A stretch of 64,000 nt of DNA, from positions 2,542,001 to 2,606,000 of the forward strand of contig CP071306.1 in NCBI GenBank assembly GCA_027563145.1, given 5' to 3'. The translations under genes were made by a program, and so were the position numbers. The first letter of the stretch is position 1. Every line of letters begins with the position of its first letter. The stretch comes from Halocatena halophila (GTDB taxonomy: Archaea > Halobacteriota > Halobacteria > Halobacteriales > Haloarculaceae). The notes under the pieces are model-generated. The model saw only the letters and a list, made by a program, of their open reading frames with translations, was not told the origin of the DNA and ran no database searches. Positions 36,514 to 46,583 of the stretch are shown one piece after another.

Positions 36514-37781
36514 GTGGTCGCTTGAGTGTCAAATGCGACCACAGACTCGCCGCCGAAACAGACCATTTCTCGTGCGATCGCTGGCGGGCCGGTTTCGAGA
36601 TCAGCAGGTGCTTGCCACCGTATCGTTCCATCCGATGTATTGATGGCTTCCCTGTGAGTGTAGAGCGTTTCGCTGGTGACCGCCAGTCCCAAAATTTGGT
36701 GTGTCTCACGATCGAAACTGGCGTGCCAGCATTCGGCTCCGTCCCGAATCGCGAGTGCACTGATAGTAGCGTGCTGATTCCGATCGTTCGTGTAGCCCAC
36801 ATACACTGCTGTTCCATCGACTGCCATCGGTATCCGTCCACCAGCTAGCGGTCTGTTTGACTCACTCGCGATTCGAACGTGCCACTGGAGGGTGCCATCG
36901 GCAAGATCGCGACACTCGACCATCGGGCCGGCATCCGTCTGTCGAGTACAAAACACCCGACCGTTGGCAACCGATGGCGCTGTCGTACCGATCGTTTTGA
37001 ACGATGTGGGTGCTCTCTGTGTCCAGTGTGGTTCTCCAGTCCTGGGATCAACCGACTGGAGTGCATTTCCGGCGATAATCACGTTACCATCGCCGACTGC
37101 CACACCGGCGGTAGTCTCGCGTGCAATACTCGATGGGCCCGTCGATCGAGACCAGTGGATTGTCCCGGTTCTCTCGTCTAGAGCATACAGTCGATCGTCT
37201 GTCCCGGCACCGAATCCATATCCAACAGCGTAGACGATTCCATCCGACACGGTTGGTGGAGAAATGCCTGTCACAGGTGTTGGCGGTGTAACCGTCCACT
37301 CGGTGGTTCCAGATGACGTATCGTAGGCCCGGATTGTGCCTGAACGGTCTGTGGCTCTACAGCCAACGTAAATGTGCCCGTCGCTGATTGCTGGCGCACT
37401 CAGCAGATTGTGATCGTGCACAACTCGCCATTCGAGTGCGCCATCCGATCGCCGGCGTGCGTACAACTCCGAGCCATCGGTCGCATACACCGACGATCGG
37501 TCGATTACAATCGCGTGTGCTCGCTCATCGGCCGGCAATTTCCATCTGCGTGGTCCCGGTGCAACCGGCCCCGACAGATCGGTGAGTGCACCAGTGTTCG
37601 CTTCTGTCGCTCCGAACTGTGACCAGCCACAGGGCACATCGCCATCCTCTGACTCCTCCGGTGTGTTTGCCTGCACTGCCGGCGTCATTCTCGAGACCAC
37701 TCCCCACACTGCAGCTGTTGCGGTACTTCGGATGATCTCCCGTCGTGTGAACGTCTCATCCCCCATACCGGACTCGTTCAC
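36510..37781 (-). CDS. Tat-exported PQQ-like beta-propeller protein
   Basis: A 423-residue protein. The N-terminus has FTRREIIRSTATAAVWG, a twin-arginine signal ending around VQANT. At least six beta-propeller blades follow, each with the pattern G-x-Y/V-x-x-D-x-x-T-G-x-x-x-W as in YALDERTGTIHWSR. The family includes PQQ-dependent enzymes and BamB-like scaffolds; the enzyme's cofactor ligands are not evident. The export signal suggests a surface or exoplasmic role. An in-frame Met 5 codons later is an alternative start. Confidence 0.88.
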   Translation of the reverse strand: MNESGMGDETFTRREIIRSTATAAVWGVVSRMTPAVQANTPEESEDGDVPCGWSQFGATEANTGALTDLSGPVAPGPRRWKLPADERAHAIVIDRSSVYATDGSELYARRRSDGALEWRVVHDHNLLSAPAISDGHIYVGCRATDRSGTIRAYDTSSGTTEWTVTPPTPVTGISPPTVSDGIVYAVGYGFGAGTDDRLYALDERTGTIHWSRSTGPSSIARETTAGVAVGDGNVIIAGNALQSVDPRTGEPHWTQRAPTSFKTIGTTAPSVANGRVFCTRQTDAGPMVECRDLADGTLQWHVRIASESNRPLAGGRIPMAVDGTAVYVGYTNDRNQHATISALAIRDGAECWHASFDRETHQILGLAVTSETLYTHREAINTSDGTIRWQAPADLETGPPAIAREMVCFGGESVVAFDTQATT

Positions 37782-37943
37782 TACTACAGCACATAATTAT
37801 ACAGCGCAAATACAGAATAGGCAATTGTTTCCCGCGGTCACGACGTACGTTCGTCGGGTGGATCGGCGTCTACTTGCCGATCGGCGCATATCGTGTGTTA
37901 CACCCACCCGAGATTACAAATATATGGAGCAGTCAGTAGGGAC

Positions 37944-38486
37944 ATGGATCGACACGGACATGTTGGTATAAATTTGCTGGTGTTTACGCCGGTTGCCTGC
38001 TATTTGCTTATCGAAAACCAGCCGTTGCTCATTGTGATGGGGTTCATCGGTCTGATGGCGATCGAGCCCATGGTTGATATCGATCAGTATCTTCCAGGAA
38101 TGTCTCACGGCGGAACAAGCCATTCACTGTTTGCGGTGGGTATCGTGGGATTGCTTAGTGCGGTATGCGTCTACGTGTTCACGGGCTTTGCGGTAACGTC
38201 GATCACGCAGGCAGCCTTTGGCCAGCCGCTGTTACTGGGAGGAGCCGTCGAAGATAGTCCATTGAATCCGATGTACAATGCACGGCATGCCTTTTTCATC
38301 GGGGCCGGTGCGGTGTGTTCTCATTTGCTCGGTGATTTTCTCAGCGAATCTGGGATCAGACCGTTGATGCCGTTTCTCAGCCAGAAGGTCTCGTATCCGG
38401 TCATCCGGCTCACTGGCTGGGGTCAGTATCTTCTCGTTTTCGCTGGCGTCGTTTCGTTGGCGGCTGGCATGCTCGTGTTTTCATAA
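37944..38486 (+). CDS. DUF457/YdjM-like membrane-bound metal-dependent hydrolase
   Basis: A 180-residue membrane protein with four helices. The motif MDRHGHVGIN at the N-terminus, PMVDIDQYLPGM after the second helix, GGTSHSLFAVG and SHLLGDFLSESG contain the conserved His and Asp residues of the YdjM/DUF457 family. The start at 37944 begins at the conserved N-terminus; the frame extends upstream by 17 codons. Its end overlaps the convergent pilus-cluster gene by 64 bases. The substrate is unknown. Confidence 0.82.
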   Translation: MDRHGHVGINLLVFTPVACYLLIENQPLLIVMGFIGLMAIEPMVDIDQYLPGMSHGGTSHSLFAVGIVGLLSAVCVYVFTGFAVTSITQAAFGQPLLLGGAVEDSPLNPMYNARHAFFIGAGAVCSHLLGDFLSESGIRPLMPFLSQKVSYPVIRLTGWGQYLLVFAGVVSLAAGMLVFS

Positions 38487-38959
38487 CGGACCCAGACCAC
38501 TGTGGGACGGGGGGTAAGCATCGTTGTCACCCGAACTGTCCGGTCAATGCCAGTGAGTTGGATGTCGATCCCAACGGCACGCAACCGAACTGACTGTCCG
38601 GAGTGATTCCAGACGACCAGCCCAGAACTGACCGGACAGACCGATGGACAGCGTGTGCTGGCCCACTGCTGTGTTGCAGATTCATTCAGTGTAACCGCAA
38701 TGGCAGTCGTATCGGTGGTTTTCGAGCGCTCAGACAGTACGGTCTGGAGTTGTTCTCGGACACCATTGGGGGTCGATGCAGAGATCGCTGCGGTGGCAGT
38801 TTGGAGTTCCTGTGCAGTCGTTCGAACGCGGTCACGATCAGTGGTGAGCTGTTTTGGCTCGCGTTCTGTAGCCGCTCGGTGTTCGATCATCGACACACAC
38901 AGACAGGCGATCACGATGACGATCGCACAGATCAACACGAACTGCCCTCGGTCGGTCAT
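38423..38959 (-). CDS. Pilus-cluster protein with pilin-like N-terminus (last gene, DUF7263-like)
   Basis: A 178-residue protein starting MTDRGQFVLICAIVIVIACL, a type III (prepilin-like) signal with a cleavable Arg-Gly followed by a hydrophobic helix. The remainder is a Thr-rich exported domain with one CPSVC pair. It is the last gene of the minus-strand pilus operon and overlaps its neighbour by 4 bases. I relate it tentatively to the haloarchaeal DUF7263 family. Minor pilin or assembly factor is the likely role. Confidence 0.65.
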   Translation of the reverse strand: MTDRGQFVLICAIVIVIACLCVSMIEHRAATEREPKQLTTDRDRVRTTAQELQTATAAISASTPNGVREQLQTVLSERSKTTDTTAIAVTLNESATQQWASTRCPSVCPVSSGLVVWNHSGQSVRLRAVGIDIQLTGIDRTVRVTTMLTPRPTVVWVRYENTSMPAANETTPAKTRRY

Positions 38960-39312
38960 GACGTCCACACCTCGATCGTCTGGCTCCCGTGGGCCGTCCA
39001 GATACCAACCTGCACACGAGAGTCCGCCGTCCGGTTCGGTCTCACCGATCGTCGCAGCTCGATGGCGATCGGGATCGCGTCATTTCGATTGATGCGTTCG
39101 GTAGCGTTCGTCGGAGAATCCATCAGATACGGGGACGTGAACAGAACACTGGTGTCACCGGCAAACTGTGTGGACTGACGTCTCTGATCGTTTGCCACAA
39201 ATCCGTCACCACCGATGAATGCGATTGCTCCAACGATCAGCATGACGCCGATCGCAAGCTCAATCAGGGACAGTGAGAGCTGACCACGGTCGTCAGCTCG
39301 TGGGTTACCCAT
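38956..39312 (-). CDS. Minor pilin-like protein (DUF7262-like)
   Basis: A 118-residue protein. DDRGQLSLSLIELAIGVML is a prepilin-like signal with Gly, then a polar residue and a hydrophobic helix including a Glu near +5 as in type IV pilins. The short exported domain has SVRPNRTADSRVQVG. It overlaps the genes on both sides by 4 to 8 bases and is clearly in the operon. Family assignment is tentative. Confidence 0.65.
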   Translation of the reverse strand: MGNPRADDRGQLSLSLIELAIGVMLIVGAIAFIGGDGFVANDQRRQSTQFAGDTSVLFTSPYLMDSPTNATERINRNDAIPIAIELRRSVRPNRTADSRVQVGIWTAHGSQTIEVWTS

Positions 39313-39946
39313 CGACGGCGACCTCCAGCATCACTGGCCGCGTTCGAACTCGTCGTTTTTCGATCGTAACGGGTCCTGTGGCGTCAACCCGGATGATTGA
39401 TTGATCGTCTGGTGGATGGGCAATCGCTACAGTCCGTGGCTGTGGCTCCGAGCTGACGTACAGCTGGGTCTGACCGATTCGAATCCGTCGAATCCGCCCA
39501 GTGACCTCGATCCGATCCGTTCCGGGAGGGATGGTGGTCTGGTTGGAAATCTTGGCAGTTCGTGTCCGTGTCTGTGCCTCAAGAACGAGCCGACGAACGA
39601 CTGTGCTATCACCGTGTCGAACGTCCTCGTGAATCGGTTTGTCTCCTATCGTGATTCGTGTTGATGGTGGACACGCAAATGGGAGTGAGAATGATTCGTT
39701 AGAAATTACGCTGGGGTCGATCACATTCGCATCAAGCGTCCAGTTTGCCTGCGGGTTTCCGAGCGCGTCTGCACAGGCGCTTGCACGCACACGTTCGGCC
39801 GAACTATCTCGAGGTGAGCCGGTATCGATTGCCGTTATGACTGCGCCCGTTAGTCCAAGCAAGACCACGATCGCCACCAGCATCGACAGCAAGGTTCCCT
39901 GGGCACGCGAACCATCGGTGTCACACTGTTGGCTACTCGGTTGCAT
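39305..39946 (-). CDS. Exported pilus-cluster protein (DUF7261-like)
   Basis: A 213-residue protein. One N-terminal hydrophobic helix (LLSMLVAIVVLLGLTGAVI) follows GSRAQG, a prepilin-like cleavage region. The exported part contains ACADALGNPQANWTLD and several short beta strands. It overlaps its neighbours by 8 and 14 bases. A minor pilin role is inferred from position and signal type. Confidence 0.65.
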   Translation of the reverse strand: MQPSSQQCDTDGSRAQGTLLSMLVAIVVLLGLTGAVITAIDTGSPRDSSAERVRASACADALGNPQANWTLDANVIDPSVISNESFSLPFACPPSTRITIGDKPIHEDVRHGDSTVVRRLVLEAQTRTRTAKISNQTTIPPGTDRIEVTGRIRRIRIGQTQLYVSSEPQPRTVAIAHPPDDQSIIRVDATGPVTIEKRRVRTRPVMLEVAVDG

Positions 39947-40370
39947 TGATTTCTATTGCTATGCCATCGCGGTTTCCAGCGATGTGAATCACGAGCGGAC
40001 CATTCCCGTGCCACGAACCCGTACTGCTGGTGACGAAATGGGGTAATGAGCGCTGTCGGTCGATAGCAAGCGAGGGATGCGATAGCACGACCGATCGATT
40101 CTCACCGTAAATCCGGTAGCGATCACCCTGAATCGTCTCCGGAATGGAGAGTATGATCTTTGCTCGCACCTGCCCCATGGTGTGAGGTGTATCACCAACT
40201 CGTCGTGCGATTCGGTCGAGTACACGGTCGCTCTCTTCGATCGTTGCAGTCGTTTCTGCCGACGGAACGATATCACCGTACAGCAGTGCCGAGAGAATGC
40301 CCATTACGCCAAGGAGAATAATAATCGCTAGCGCCTCACTGACGGGGCTGGTCAGCCCACGATTTTTCAT
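39933..40370 (-). CDS. Minor pilin-like protein (DUF7266-like)
   Basis: A 145-residue protein. NRGLTSPVSEALAIIILLG is close to the haloarchaeal pilin signature R-x-x-SPV followed by a hydrophobic helix. The exported domain carries GDRYRIYGENRSVVLSHP and SWHGNGPLVIHIAG. It overlaps its neighbours by 4 and 14 bases. Probably a structural or minor pilin; family number is tentative. Confidence 0.68.
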   Translation of the reverse strand: MKNRGLTSPVSEALAIIILLGVMGILSALLYGDIVPSAETTATIEESDRVLDRIARRVGDTPHTMGQVRAKIILSIPETIQGDRYRIYGENRSVVLSHPSLAIDRQRSLPHFVTSSTGSWHGNGPLVIHIAGNRDGIAIEINATE

Positions 40371-41071
40371 GATAGATCCTCCACGGTGATATTTCGAATC
40401 ATGAGTATCGTGCGACGCTTCTGAGTGAACGAAACAGACACGCTGGGTATCCCATCGCTGTCGGGATCTTCCCTGCTGGGAGCATATCCCCGGGCGCGAA
40501 AGAAGCGTTCAAACGGCCCCGGTGTTGCCGTTTCGATACTGAGTGAACCAGTGAGGGTATCGTGGCTGTGGTGCGTTCTCGAACGCTGTCGGTTGAACGT
40601 GTGCGCTCCTTGGAGCCGGTCGAACCCACTTGTGCTGATGGCCGTGAGCCGAATGAGACGCACTGACGCCGATTCGGGCGAGAATACGCGTGGAGTCGAT
40701 CGAAACCAGGCATTTCCAGGCTGTCCACTGATGACAGCGCCACAGAGTGTCGACACGCGGTGATGACCGTTGGTGTAGACGATTGCCGTCGTTTCGAACC
40801 GATAGTCCGCTCCGGTCGAAGTGCTGACAGTGATCTCTCTGGGTGCGGTGCTGATCGTCCCAATGGTTGCGGTGAGTGACGTTCTGTCCGGTGATGATGG
40901 GTCGTTTAATCGCTCGAGAGCGGTGCCAACACGCTCGTGCTCGTCGCGAGACTGCCCTGCGTCGATCAACGTTCCCACGCTCATCGTGAGAACGCTCATC
41001 GAGATGATCGTGATCGCGAGCAACAGTGCAACTCCCACGACGTGCGATTGTCCACGTGAGGCGGTACTCAT
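40367..41071 (-). CDS. Pilin-like protein (DUF7289-like)
   Basis: A 234-residue protein, larger than usual pilins. SRGQSHVVGVALLLAITII is a strong prepilin-like N-terminus with a single hydrophobic helix. The exported domain ends with VSFTQKRRTILMIRNITV. It overlaps the PilC-like gene by 4 bases. The N-terminal signature resembles haloarchaeal PilA-type pilins. Probably the first secreted component of this operon. Confidence 0.68.
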   Translation of the reverse strand: MSTASRGQSHVVGVALLLAITIISMSVLTMSVGTLIDAGQSRDEHERVGTALERLNDPSSPDRTSLTATIGTISTAPREITVSTSTGADYRFETTAIVYTNGHHRVSTLCGAVISGQPGNAWFRSTPRVFSPESASVRLIRLTAISTSGFDRLQGAHTFNRQRSRTHHSHDTLTGSLSIETATPGPFERFFRARGYAPSREDPDSDGIPSVSVSFTQKRRTILMIRNITVEDLS

Positions 41072-42867
41072 CGGATCCCACCCACGGTAAACACGACGTA
41101 GCCAACGGCAAGCAACAGCGCGGCGTGAAACAGGGATTCATATCGATCACCGGTCGTCCCGCCAGCAAACAGCCCACATGAGAGCATCGTCGACTGTGTT
41201 ACGAGATAACAGAGTGACCGCCCGCGTTCGAAACCGAACGTTGCTGACTGGATTCCTGTCCCCTCGAACTGTCCTGACATCGACCCGATTGGTTCGAAAC
41301 TGGCAAACACCTGTGTCGAAACAATTGCCATGATGGCGACGATGAGTAGTCCAGTTGTCCAGCCGATGATGGTGTAGACGGCCATCGTGCTCCGCAGTGC
41401 TCGTTTTTCCTGATACAGCCGTCCAACCTCGGTCTGGAGCGTTTCGAGCACCGTTTTCGGATCGCTCCCGGCGTTGATCGCATCACAAAGCAAACCAATG
41501 CTCTGTGCGGCCAGAGCCGTGCCCACATCGGCTACAAATCGATTGAGCGCAGCAGTCCGAACGCCCAGGGCATTCGCCGGCGGGGTGACAAACTGCAATC
41601 GCATCGAGAGACGATCGATGTCGTCCTGTAGCGTTCCGTGGTCGAGCTCCGCTCCAACCCGTCTGACCGCCGCCGAAAGCGGTGTACCGAGTCTAACGTG
41701 TCCAGCGACCGCATGAATGAATGCGCCCAGTGTACGGTCTTTTGCAGTGTCGAGGCGACGGCGACGAATGCTGATAGCACCGATAGGAATCCCGGCTCCG
41801 ACGGTCATGAGCACGAACGCATCAAGCGGTGAGCCGGTATGGATCCAGACCGACACCAGGATGGCGAGGGCAGGGAGGACTGCCACCATTGCAGCGCTGT
41901 TCGGGTTCCGGTGTGCTGTCTGTAGGATCGTTCGGGGCTCAGTTGGCCACGAATAGGTGGGTGGCCGAAGACCGGGTGGCTGGAGCGCTCTCACCAACCA
42001 GGTCGCGCCACAGCCCACGGCGACGACGCTACCCGCACAGGCATAACCAACGACAACGAGCACTGATTTCGAACCGACCGGTGTCCACACCGGTCTCGAC
42101 AGCGCTGGTGACAACAATGAGACGACGATCAACACGATCAGCAACACCGCCGGCAACACCAGGAGGACGACGAACAGCTCTGCGATCAGCTCCATGGTGT
42201 CGACGGTCCGTTGACGCTGGCGCTCTTCTCGGAGGGTCTGCATTCGTGCTTCGACGGTGAGAAACGATCGGAGTGAGCGTTCACTTTGACGGGCGTGTTC
42301 AATATATTTCAGAAGGAATGGGGCGAGCCGATCGTCAGATGGAGTTTCTCGAGCAATTTCTCGCAGCCCGTGATCGAAGCTCCCCGTAAGGCTCGCGTTG
42401 GTCACGACGCGTCGGAGTGCATCACCCGTTGCGCCGTGCGCGTCCACCGCAGCCGCCGCCGCAAATCGTCGTTCGTGTTCGCCAATACCGTCGACCAACA
42501 CCCTGAGATATCTGACGGTAGCCGGGAGCGTTCGCTCAATTTGTCGGCGTCTTCGTTCGCGTCGGTAGATGAGCCAGTACCGACTCGTGGCGAGGACCGA
42601 TCCAGCACCACACAGTCCTCCAACGAAGGCACATCCGACGACAATCGTTGCGACGCCAATTGCTGTGAGCGGTCCATCGATGTGAACGTCGGTCCATCGA
42701 ATCCCGACCATTGAAACGAAAACCACACACACTCCGACGGCGACTCCAGCGATCCAGATGCCAGAGAGCACCCACGCACGATATCCCTCATACGATCCGT
42801 CGGGGATGGCTTTCCGATATCGGTCTCGTTTGGGCAACAGCGCTCGAAGTCGGGTGGCGATTTCCAT
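41068..42867 (-). CDS. Type IV pilus platform protein (PilC/TadC, T2SSF family)
   Basis: A 599-residue membrane protein with two copies of the T2SSF fold, each followed by two or three transmembrane helices, as expected for the fused archaeal PilC. Cytoplasmic helical stretches include YLRVLVDGIGEHERR and LETLQTEVGRLYQEKR. It anchors pilus assembly and couples to the ATPase. The start at 42867 lies 11 bases after the PilB stop; the frame also permits an upstream start at 42936. Confidence 0.86.
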   Translation of the reverse strand: MEIATRLRALLPKRDRYRKAIPDGSYEGYRAWVLSGIWIAGVAVGVCVVFVSMVGIRWTDVHIDGPLTAIGVATIVVGCAFVGGLCGAGSVLATSRYWLIYRRERRRRQIERTLPATVRYLRVLVDGIGEHERRFAAAAAVDAHGATGDALRRVVTNASLTGSFDHGLREIARETPSDDRLAPFLLKYIEHARQSERSLRSFLTVEARMQTLREERQRQRTVDTMELIAELFVVLLVLPAVLLIVLIVVSLLSPALSRPVWTPVGSKSVLVVVGYACAGSVVAVGCGATWLVRALQPPGLRPPTYSWPTEPRTILQTAHRNPNSAAMVAVLPALAILVSVWIHTGSPLDAFVLMTVGAGIPIGAISIRRRRLDTAKDRTLGAFIHAVAGHVRLGTPLSAAVRRVGAELDHGTLQDDIDRLSMRLQFVTPPANALGVRTAALNRFVADVGTALAAQSIGLLCDAINAGSDPKTVLETLQTEVGRLYQEKRALRSTMAVYTIIGWTTGLLIVAIMAIVSTQVFASFEPIGSMSGQFEGTGIQSATFGFERGRSLCYLVTQSTMLSCGLFAGGTTGDRYESLFHAALLLAVGYVVFTVGGIR

Positions 42868-42877
42868 CCGTGCGCGC

Positions 42878-45049
42878 TCACTCGGGATCACAGAGCCCAC
42901 CCAGTCCTGTGGTAGCGTGCCTTCCGATTGATGCAACCCCCGTGCTTCCTTTCGCCAGCAGCCTCGTCACGCGACGACGTCTGTCGTGATAGGAAGCCTC
43001 GATCGTCTCGACAGCCGTATTCGTGCGGGCTCCAAGCGGTTCAAATAGCCGGTTGAACGGTGAACTGTCGGACGATATGGCAAACTCTCCGTTCGGTGAC
43101 CGTTCGATGAGCGTTTCATAGCCAATCGTGGTTCCGTTCCGGGTGATGGTTGTCTCGTCGTCGTTGGTGAGGGATTGAAACGGCGTACAGACCGTTCCAA
43201 CGAATCGCTCTCCGCCAACGAACCGTGGAAACACGAGGAGATCGACGGCCGCTAACAGATGAATTCCCAATCCCTGTTCTACGAACCGATTCGCGAGACG
43301 CTCGACGGTCTGTGCGTGCGTCGTGCCGATGATTCCGTGACCGGTCGCAATGCTCTCACCAAACGTAGCGAAACTTTCTGGCGTGTTGATTTCGGCAATG
43401 ATCTCGACATCAGGGTTGAGATAGTTTGCCTCGGTCATCAGCTCCGCCATCGAGACTTCTTTGTGCGGGTCGGCGTGTGTCCGCGTCCGCAACGAGACGC
43501 CTGTTTCGTGGGGAAGGCGTACCTCACGCGATCCCTCGTCGATGCTGATTGGCCGATCGCATCGGGGAATAAAGGGCAAATGAGCGTTCATCAGCGTCGT
43601 CTTTCCGACACCCGTCGGACCACAGAAAAGAACAACACCGTGCAGTTCGAACACCAGCCACAGCAGAGCAACGAGTGAAACGGGGACCGAGCCGTTTTTG
43701 ATCAGGTCGATCGGTCCAAGTGGCTCTGGACGTTGTTTTCGTATCGAAATGTGTGGACCGTCCTCGGAGATCACACCGAGCGCGAGCGCACACCGAATCG
43801 TTTCCGTCGTGTCCCCTGGTGGCGTCAGATTCACCTTCGCAGATGGATTGCTCGCCGTGAGTTCGACCCCATCCTGGCCAGCCAGTTGAACGACGAGATT
43901 TTCGAGTTCGTGTTCGGTGTCGAATCGAATCGGTGTGGGGAGCCGATATCCGCCGTCGCTTGCAATGACTTTCACCCGATCATCCACTCGGTTCACCTCG
44001 ATATCTTCGAGCCAGCCGTCACAGATAGGGACAGTGAGCCGTTCGAAACCAAGCGTGTCCCGGAGCAGATAGTACAACAGTCCTCGCCGTCGTGATCGAT
44101 CCTCGGACGCTGAACTGTCGGCTTGGGTTCCCCACCCTAGCGATGTGAGCCGTTTCCAGGCCGACCTCAAGTAATTTCGATCGTTTGTCCCGTCCAGCTC
44201 TTCAATTACCGTGCCTGCAAGGCGTCTGATGGTCGATTCGATCGTCGAGTGATCCGGTGGTGTTCCAGTGACTGACCGGTCTGCACCGCCGTGCTCAAAA
44301 CACGCATGTGTACTCGCCCGCTCCCACAGTCGATCTCCAGCCCTCGATAGCAAGTCGCTGTCTCCCGGAAGCAACGGCGGCTCACACGGTCGGTAAATAC
44401 GACGGAAACCGTCGGATGCGGGCTCCGGTAGCTGGCCAATTACCACGGGAATCTCGAACTCCAGAAACGAAACGGTGTGTCGGCGAAGACGTTCGTATCG
44501 GAGTCCGTCGACCGCCCGATCGGGCACGCTATCGAGTGAGACGGTCGTGAAAATCTGGTCTCCCTCCGGCGTCGAAACCCACAGCTCGCCGTCAGAAATA
44601 CCAACCGCACTGACGCGATCGTCGAGCGCGATGGGAGTTAGTGCGTCCAGACATCGCGAGCGGCTGTGTAGATAATAGCGAACTCGGCGACGAATCGACG
44701 GCCTCCCGGGCTTATCGTACGAGTGTGGTATCACCGACCGATACGTGGCTGACAGCTCTGTGTGCAATCGGTCGCTCACACAATCTCGGGTCGGTGCCAG
44801 CGTCCGATATTCGACTGACAGTGCTTCGAGAAACTGATCGACGGTGGAATGACCGCGCGCAGTGAGGGCGGGCTCACGGACGACATAACGCAGCTGTGTA
44901 TCCGAACGCTCGATGGTGACGACCGTCCGTCCGGTGACCGAATACTGCGCTACTACCGTCGGTGCGTACCATGCCGACGAATCCGTCGGCGATACCGGTG
45001 CTGGAACGACCGGGTGTCCGTCGATGGTCTCCGTCTCCGCCTGCATCAT
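42878..45049 (-). CDS. Type IV pilus assembly ATPase (PilB, GspE/VirB11 family)
   Basis: A 723-residue ATPase. The catalytic core holds CGPTGVGKTTLMNAHL as Walker A near residue 480, an Asp box around ISIDEGSREVRLP, a Walker B region PDVEIIAEINTPE and a His box IIGTTHAQTVERLANR. The N-terminal 450 residues are the long variable domain usual in archaeal PilB. It energises pilin assembly through the PilC-like platform encoded next. Two adjacent ATGs (45046, 45049) make the start uncertain by one codon. First gene of the pilus operon. Confidence 0.9.
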   Translation of the reverse strand: MMQAETETIDGHPVVPAPVSPTDSSAWYAPTVVAQYSVTGRTVVTIERSDTQLRYVVREPALTARGHSTVDQFLEALSVEYRTLAPTRDCVSDRLHTELSATYRSVIPHSYDKPGRPSIRRRVRYYLHSRSRCLDALTPIALDDRVSAVGISDGELWVSTPEGDQIFTTVSLDSVPDRAVDGLRYERLRRHTVSFLEFEIPVVIGQLPEPASDGFRRIYRPCEPPLLPGDSDLLSRAGDRLWERASTHACFEHGGADRSVTGTPPDHSTIESTIRRLAGTVIEELDGTNDRNYLRSAWKRLTSLGWGTQADSSASEDRSRRRGLLYYLLRDTLGFERLTVPICDGWLEDIEVNRVDDRVKVIASDGGYRLPTPIRFDTEHELENLVVQLAGQDGVELTASNPSAKVNLTPPGDTTETIRCALALGVISEDGPHISIRKQRPEPLGPIDLIKNGSVPVSLVALLWLVFELHGVVLFCGPTGVGKTTLMNAHLPFIPRCDRPISIDEGSREVRLPHETGVSLRTRTHADPHKEVSMAELMTEANYLNPDVEIIAEINTPESFATFGESIATGHGIIGTTHAQTVERLANRFVEQGLGIHLLAAVDLLVFPRFVGGERFVGTVCTPFQSLTNDDETTITRNGTTIGYETLIERSPNGEFAISSDSSPFNRLFEPLGARTNTAVETIEASYHDRRRRVTRLLAKGSTGVASIGRHATTGLGGLCDPE

Positions 45050-45244
45050 CGACCGCTGGTTCGGTGTTCATATTTAAACGTTCGCCCAGACGTGAGCCAT
45101 TTTGAGAAAACGGTGATAATGCCCTTTAGTACAGGTTTCCGAGTATGAGATACGGATAGTACCCAGAACGAGTCAGACAGTCCCCAGACCACGCCAACGC
45201 GGGAGTGCCCTGCTTCCGCGGGGAAACAAAACAGGGCGAGACCA

Positions 45245-46213
45245 ATGTCACAAACGTCGACCAACCGTCTTCGCCAGGACAGAGAACGAGGCGAGCAGAC
45301 CGAAACCGAGACACAGTCGGAACAATCGGTGTGTCCCGAATGTGGACACTCCGATGCGATAGAAGAGCAGGGAGAGCGCTGTTGTATGAACTGTGGCCTC
45401 GTCCTTGAGGAGTCGTTACTGGATCGTGGTCCCGAATGGCGTGCGTTTGACAGCCAGGAGCGCGACCGAAAGTCACGCGTCGGTGCTCCGACCACGAACA
45501 CGATGCACGATAAGGGCCTGACGACGGACATCGACTGGCGAAACAAGGACGCCTACGGACAGTCGTTATCGTCGAAAAAGCGCACCCAGATCAATCGACT
45601 TCGAAAGTGGCACGATCGGATTCGGACGGCGGACAACGGCGAGCGGAACCTTCGGCTTGCACTTTCGGAAATCGATCGGATGGCGAGCGCCCTTGGCGTT
45701 CCAAAGTCCGTTCGAGAGGTCGCATCGGTGATGTACCGCCGCGCTCTGGAGGAGGATCTCATCCGTGGACGATCGATCGAGGGCGTCGCCACCTCGACGC
45801 TGTATGCGGCCTGTCGCCAGGAAGATCTTCCGCGGAGTCTCGACGAGGTGACCGAAGTGGCACGCATCGACCGCCGGGAGATCGCACGGACCTACCGGTA
45901 TATCTCTCAGAATCTCGGCCTCGAACTCCGTCCGGCTGACCCAAAACAGTACGTTCCCCGATTCTGTTCGGCACTCGAGCTGTCCGATGAAACACAGACG
46001 AAGGCGATCGAAATCATCGACGTGACTGCAGAGGCCGGGCTGCTATCGGGAAAATCACCAACCGGATTTGCGGCCGCAGCGATCTATGCGGCCTCACTGT
46101 TCTGTAACGAGAAACGCACCCAACACGACGTGGCCGAGGTTGCCCAGGTGACCGAAGTGACGATTCGGAACCGATACCAGGAACAGCTCGAAGAGCTCGA
46201 TATCGCGGCCTGA
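45245..46213 (+). CDS. tfb: Transcription initiation factor IIB (TFB)
   Basis: A 322-residue factor that bridges TBP-bound promoters and RNA polymerase. The zinc ribbon CPECGHSD...CCMNCG lies at about residues 30-55. The B-reader/linker region has EWRAFD. Two cyclin repeats follow, with [18 protein letters not shown] and [12 protein letters not shown]. Haloarchaea carry many tfb paralogues, so this may be one of several. It is divergent from the pilus operon. Confidence 0.95.
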   Translation: MSQTSTNRLRQDRERGEQTETETQSEQSVCPECGHSDAIEEQGERCCMNCGLVLEESLLDRGPEWRAFDSQERDRKSRVGAPTTNTMHDKGLTTDIDWRNKDAYGQSLSSKKRTQINRLRKWHDRIRTADNGERNLRLALSEIDRMASALGVPKSVREVASVMYRRALEEDLIRGRSIEGVATSTLYAACRQEDLPRSLDEVTEVARIDRREIARTYRYISQNLGLELRPADPKQYVPRFCSALELSDETQTKAIEIIDVTAEAGLLSGKSPTGFAAAAIYAASLFCNEKRTQHDVAEVAQVTEVTIRNRYQEQLEELDIAA

Positions 46214-46255
46214 AACACCGATCCGTCGATACAGTTGTTTTGCTCGGTCCACAGG

Positions 46256-46492
46256 TCAGTGGTTGCGCAGCGATCGAACCCGGGCCCAACACTCACGATA
46301 GCCGAACAGATAGACGCCAAGAATGAGCGCGATTGCACCCATGTACATTTCCCAGTATGCGACCGTCTGGTGACCGGTGGCCATGCTGTGGAGGCTCGTT
46401 CCTTCGATAAAAAGCCCACCACCGGTAAAGACAACCGCAGCCACGCCGAATCCGAGCAGTGTGAGGAGTTCGGTCGTCGTTTTCGATTCCAT
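46256..46492 (-). CDS. Small membrane protein, unknown function
   Basis: A 78-residue protein with two transmembrane helices (about residues 10-28 and 44-64), a short loop (SLHSMATGHQTVAYWE) and a basic C-terminus. I do not recognise the family. It lies between tfb and a small plus-strand membrane gene. Confidence 0.55.
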   Translation of the reverse strand: MESKTTTELLTLLGFGVAAVVFTGGGLFIEGTSLHSMATGHQTVAYWEMYMGAIALILGVYLFGYRECWARVRSLRNH

Positions 46493-46583
46493 TGAAGCCT
46501 CCTATCGTATCGATCAGCATGTTCTTTTTGGTCTTGTTTGGACGATCGATCAACTTACCTGGATGGCCACCGGAATCACTGCC

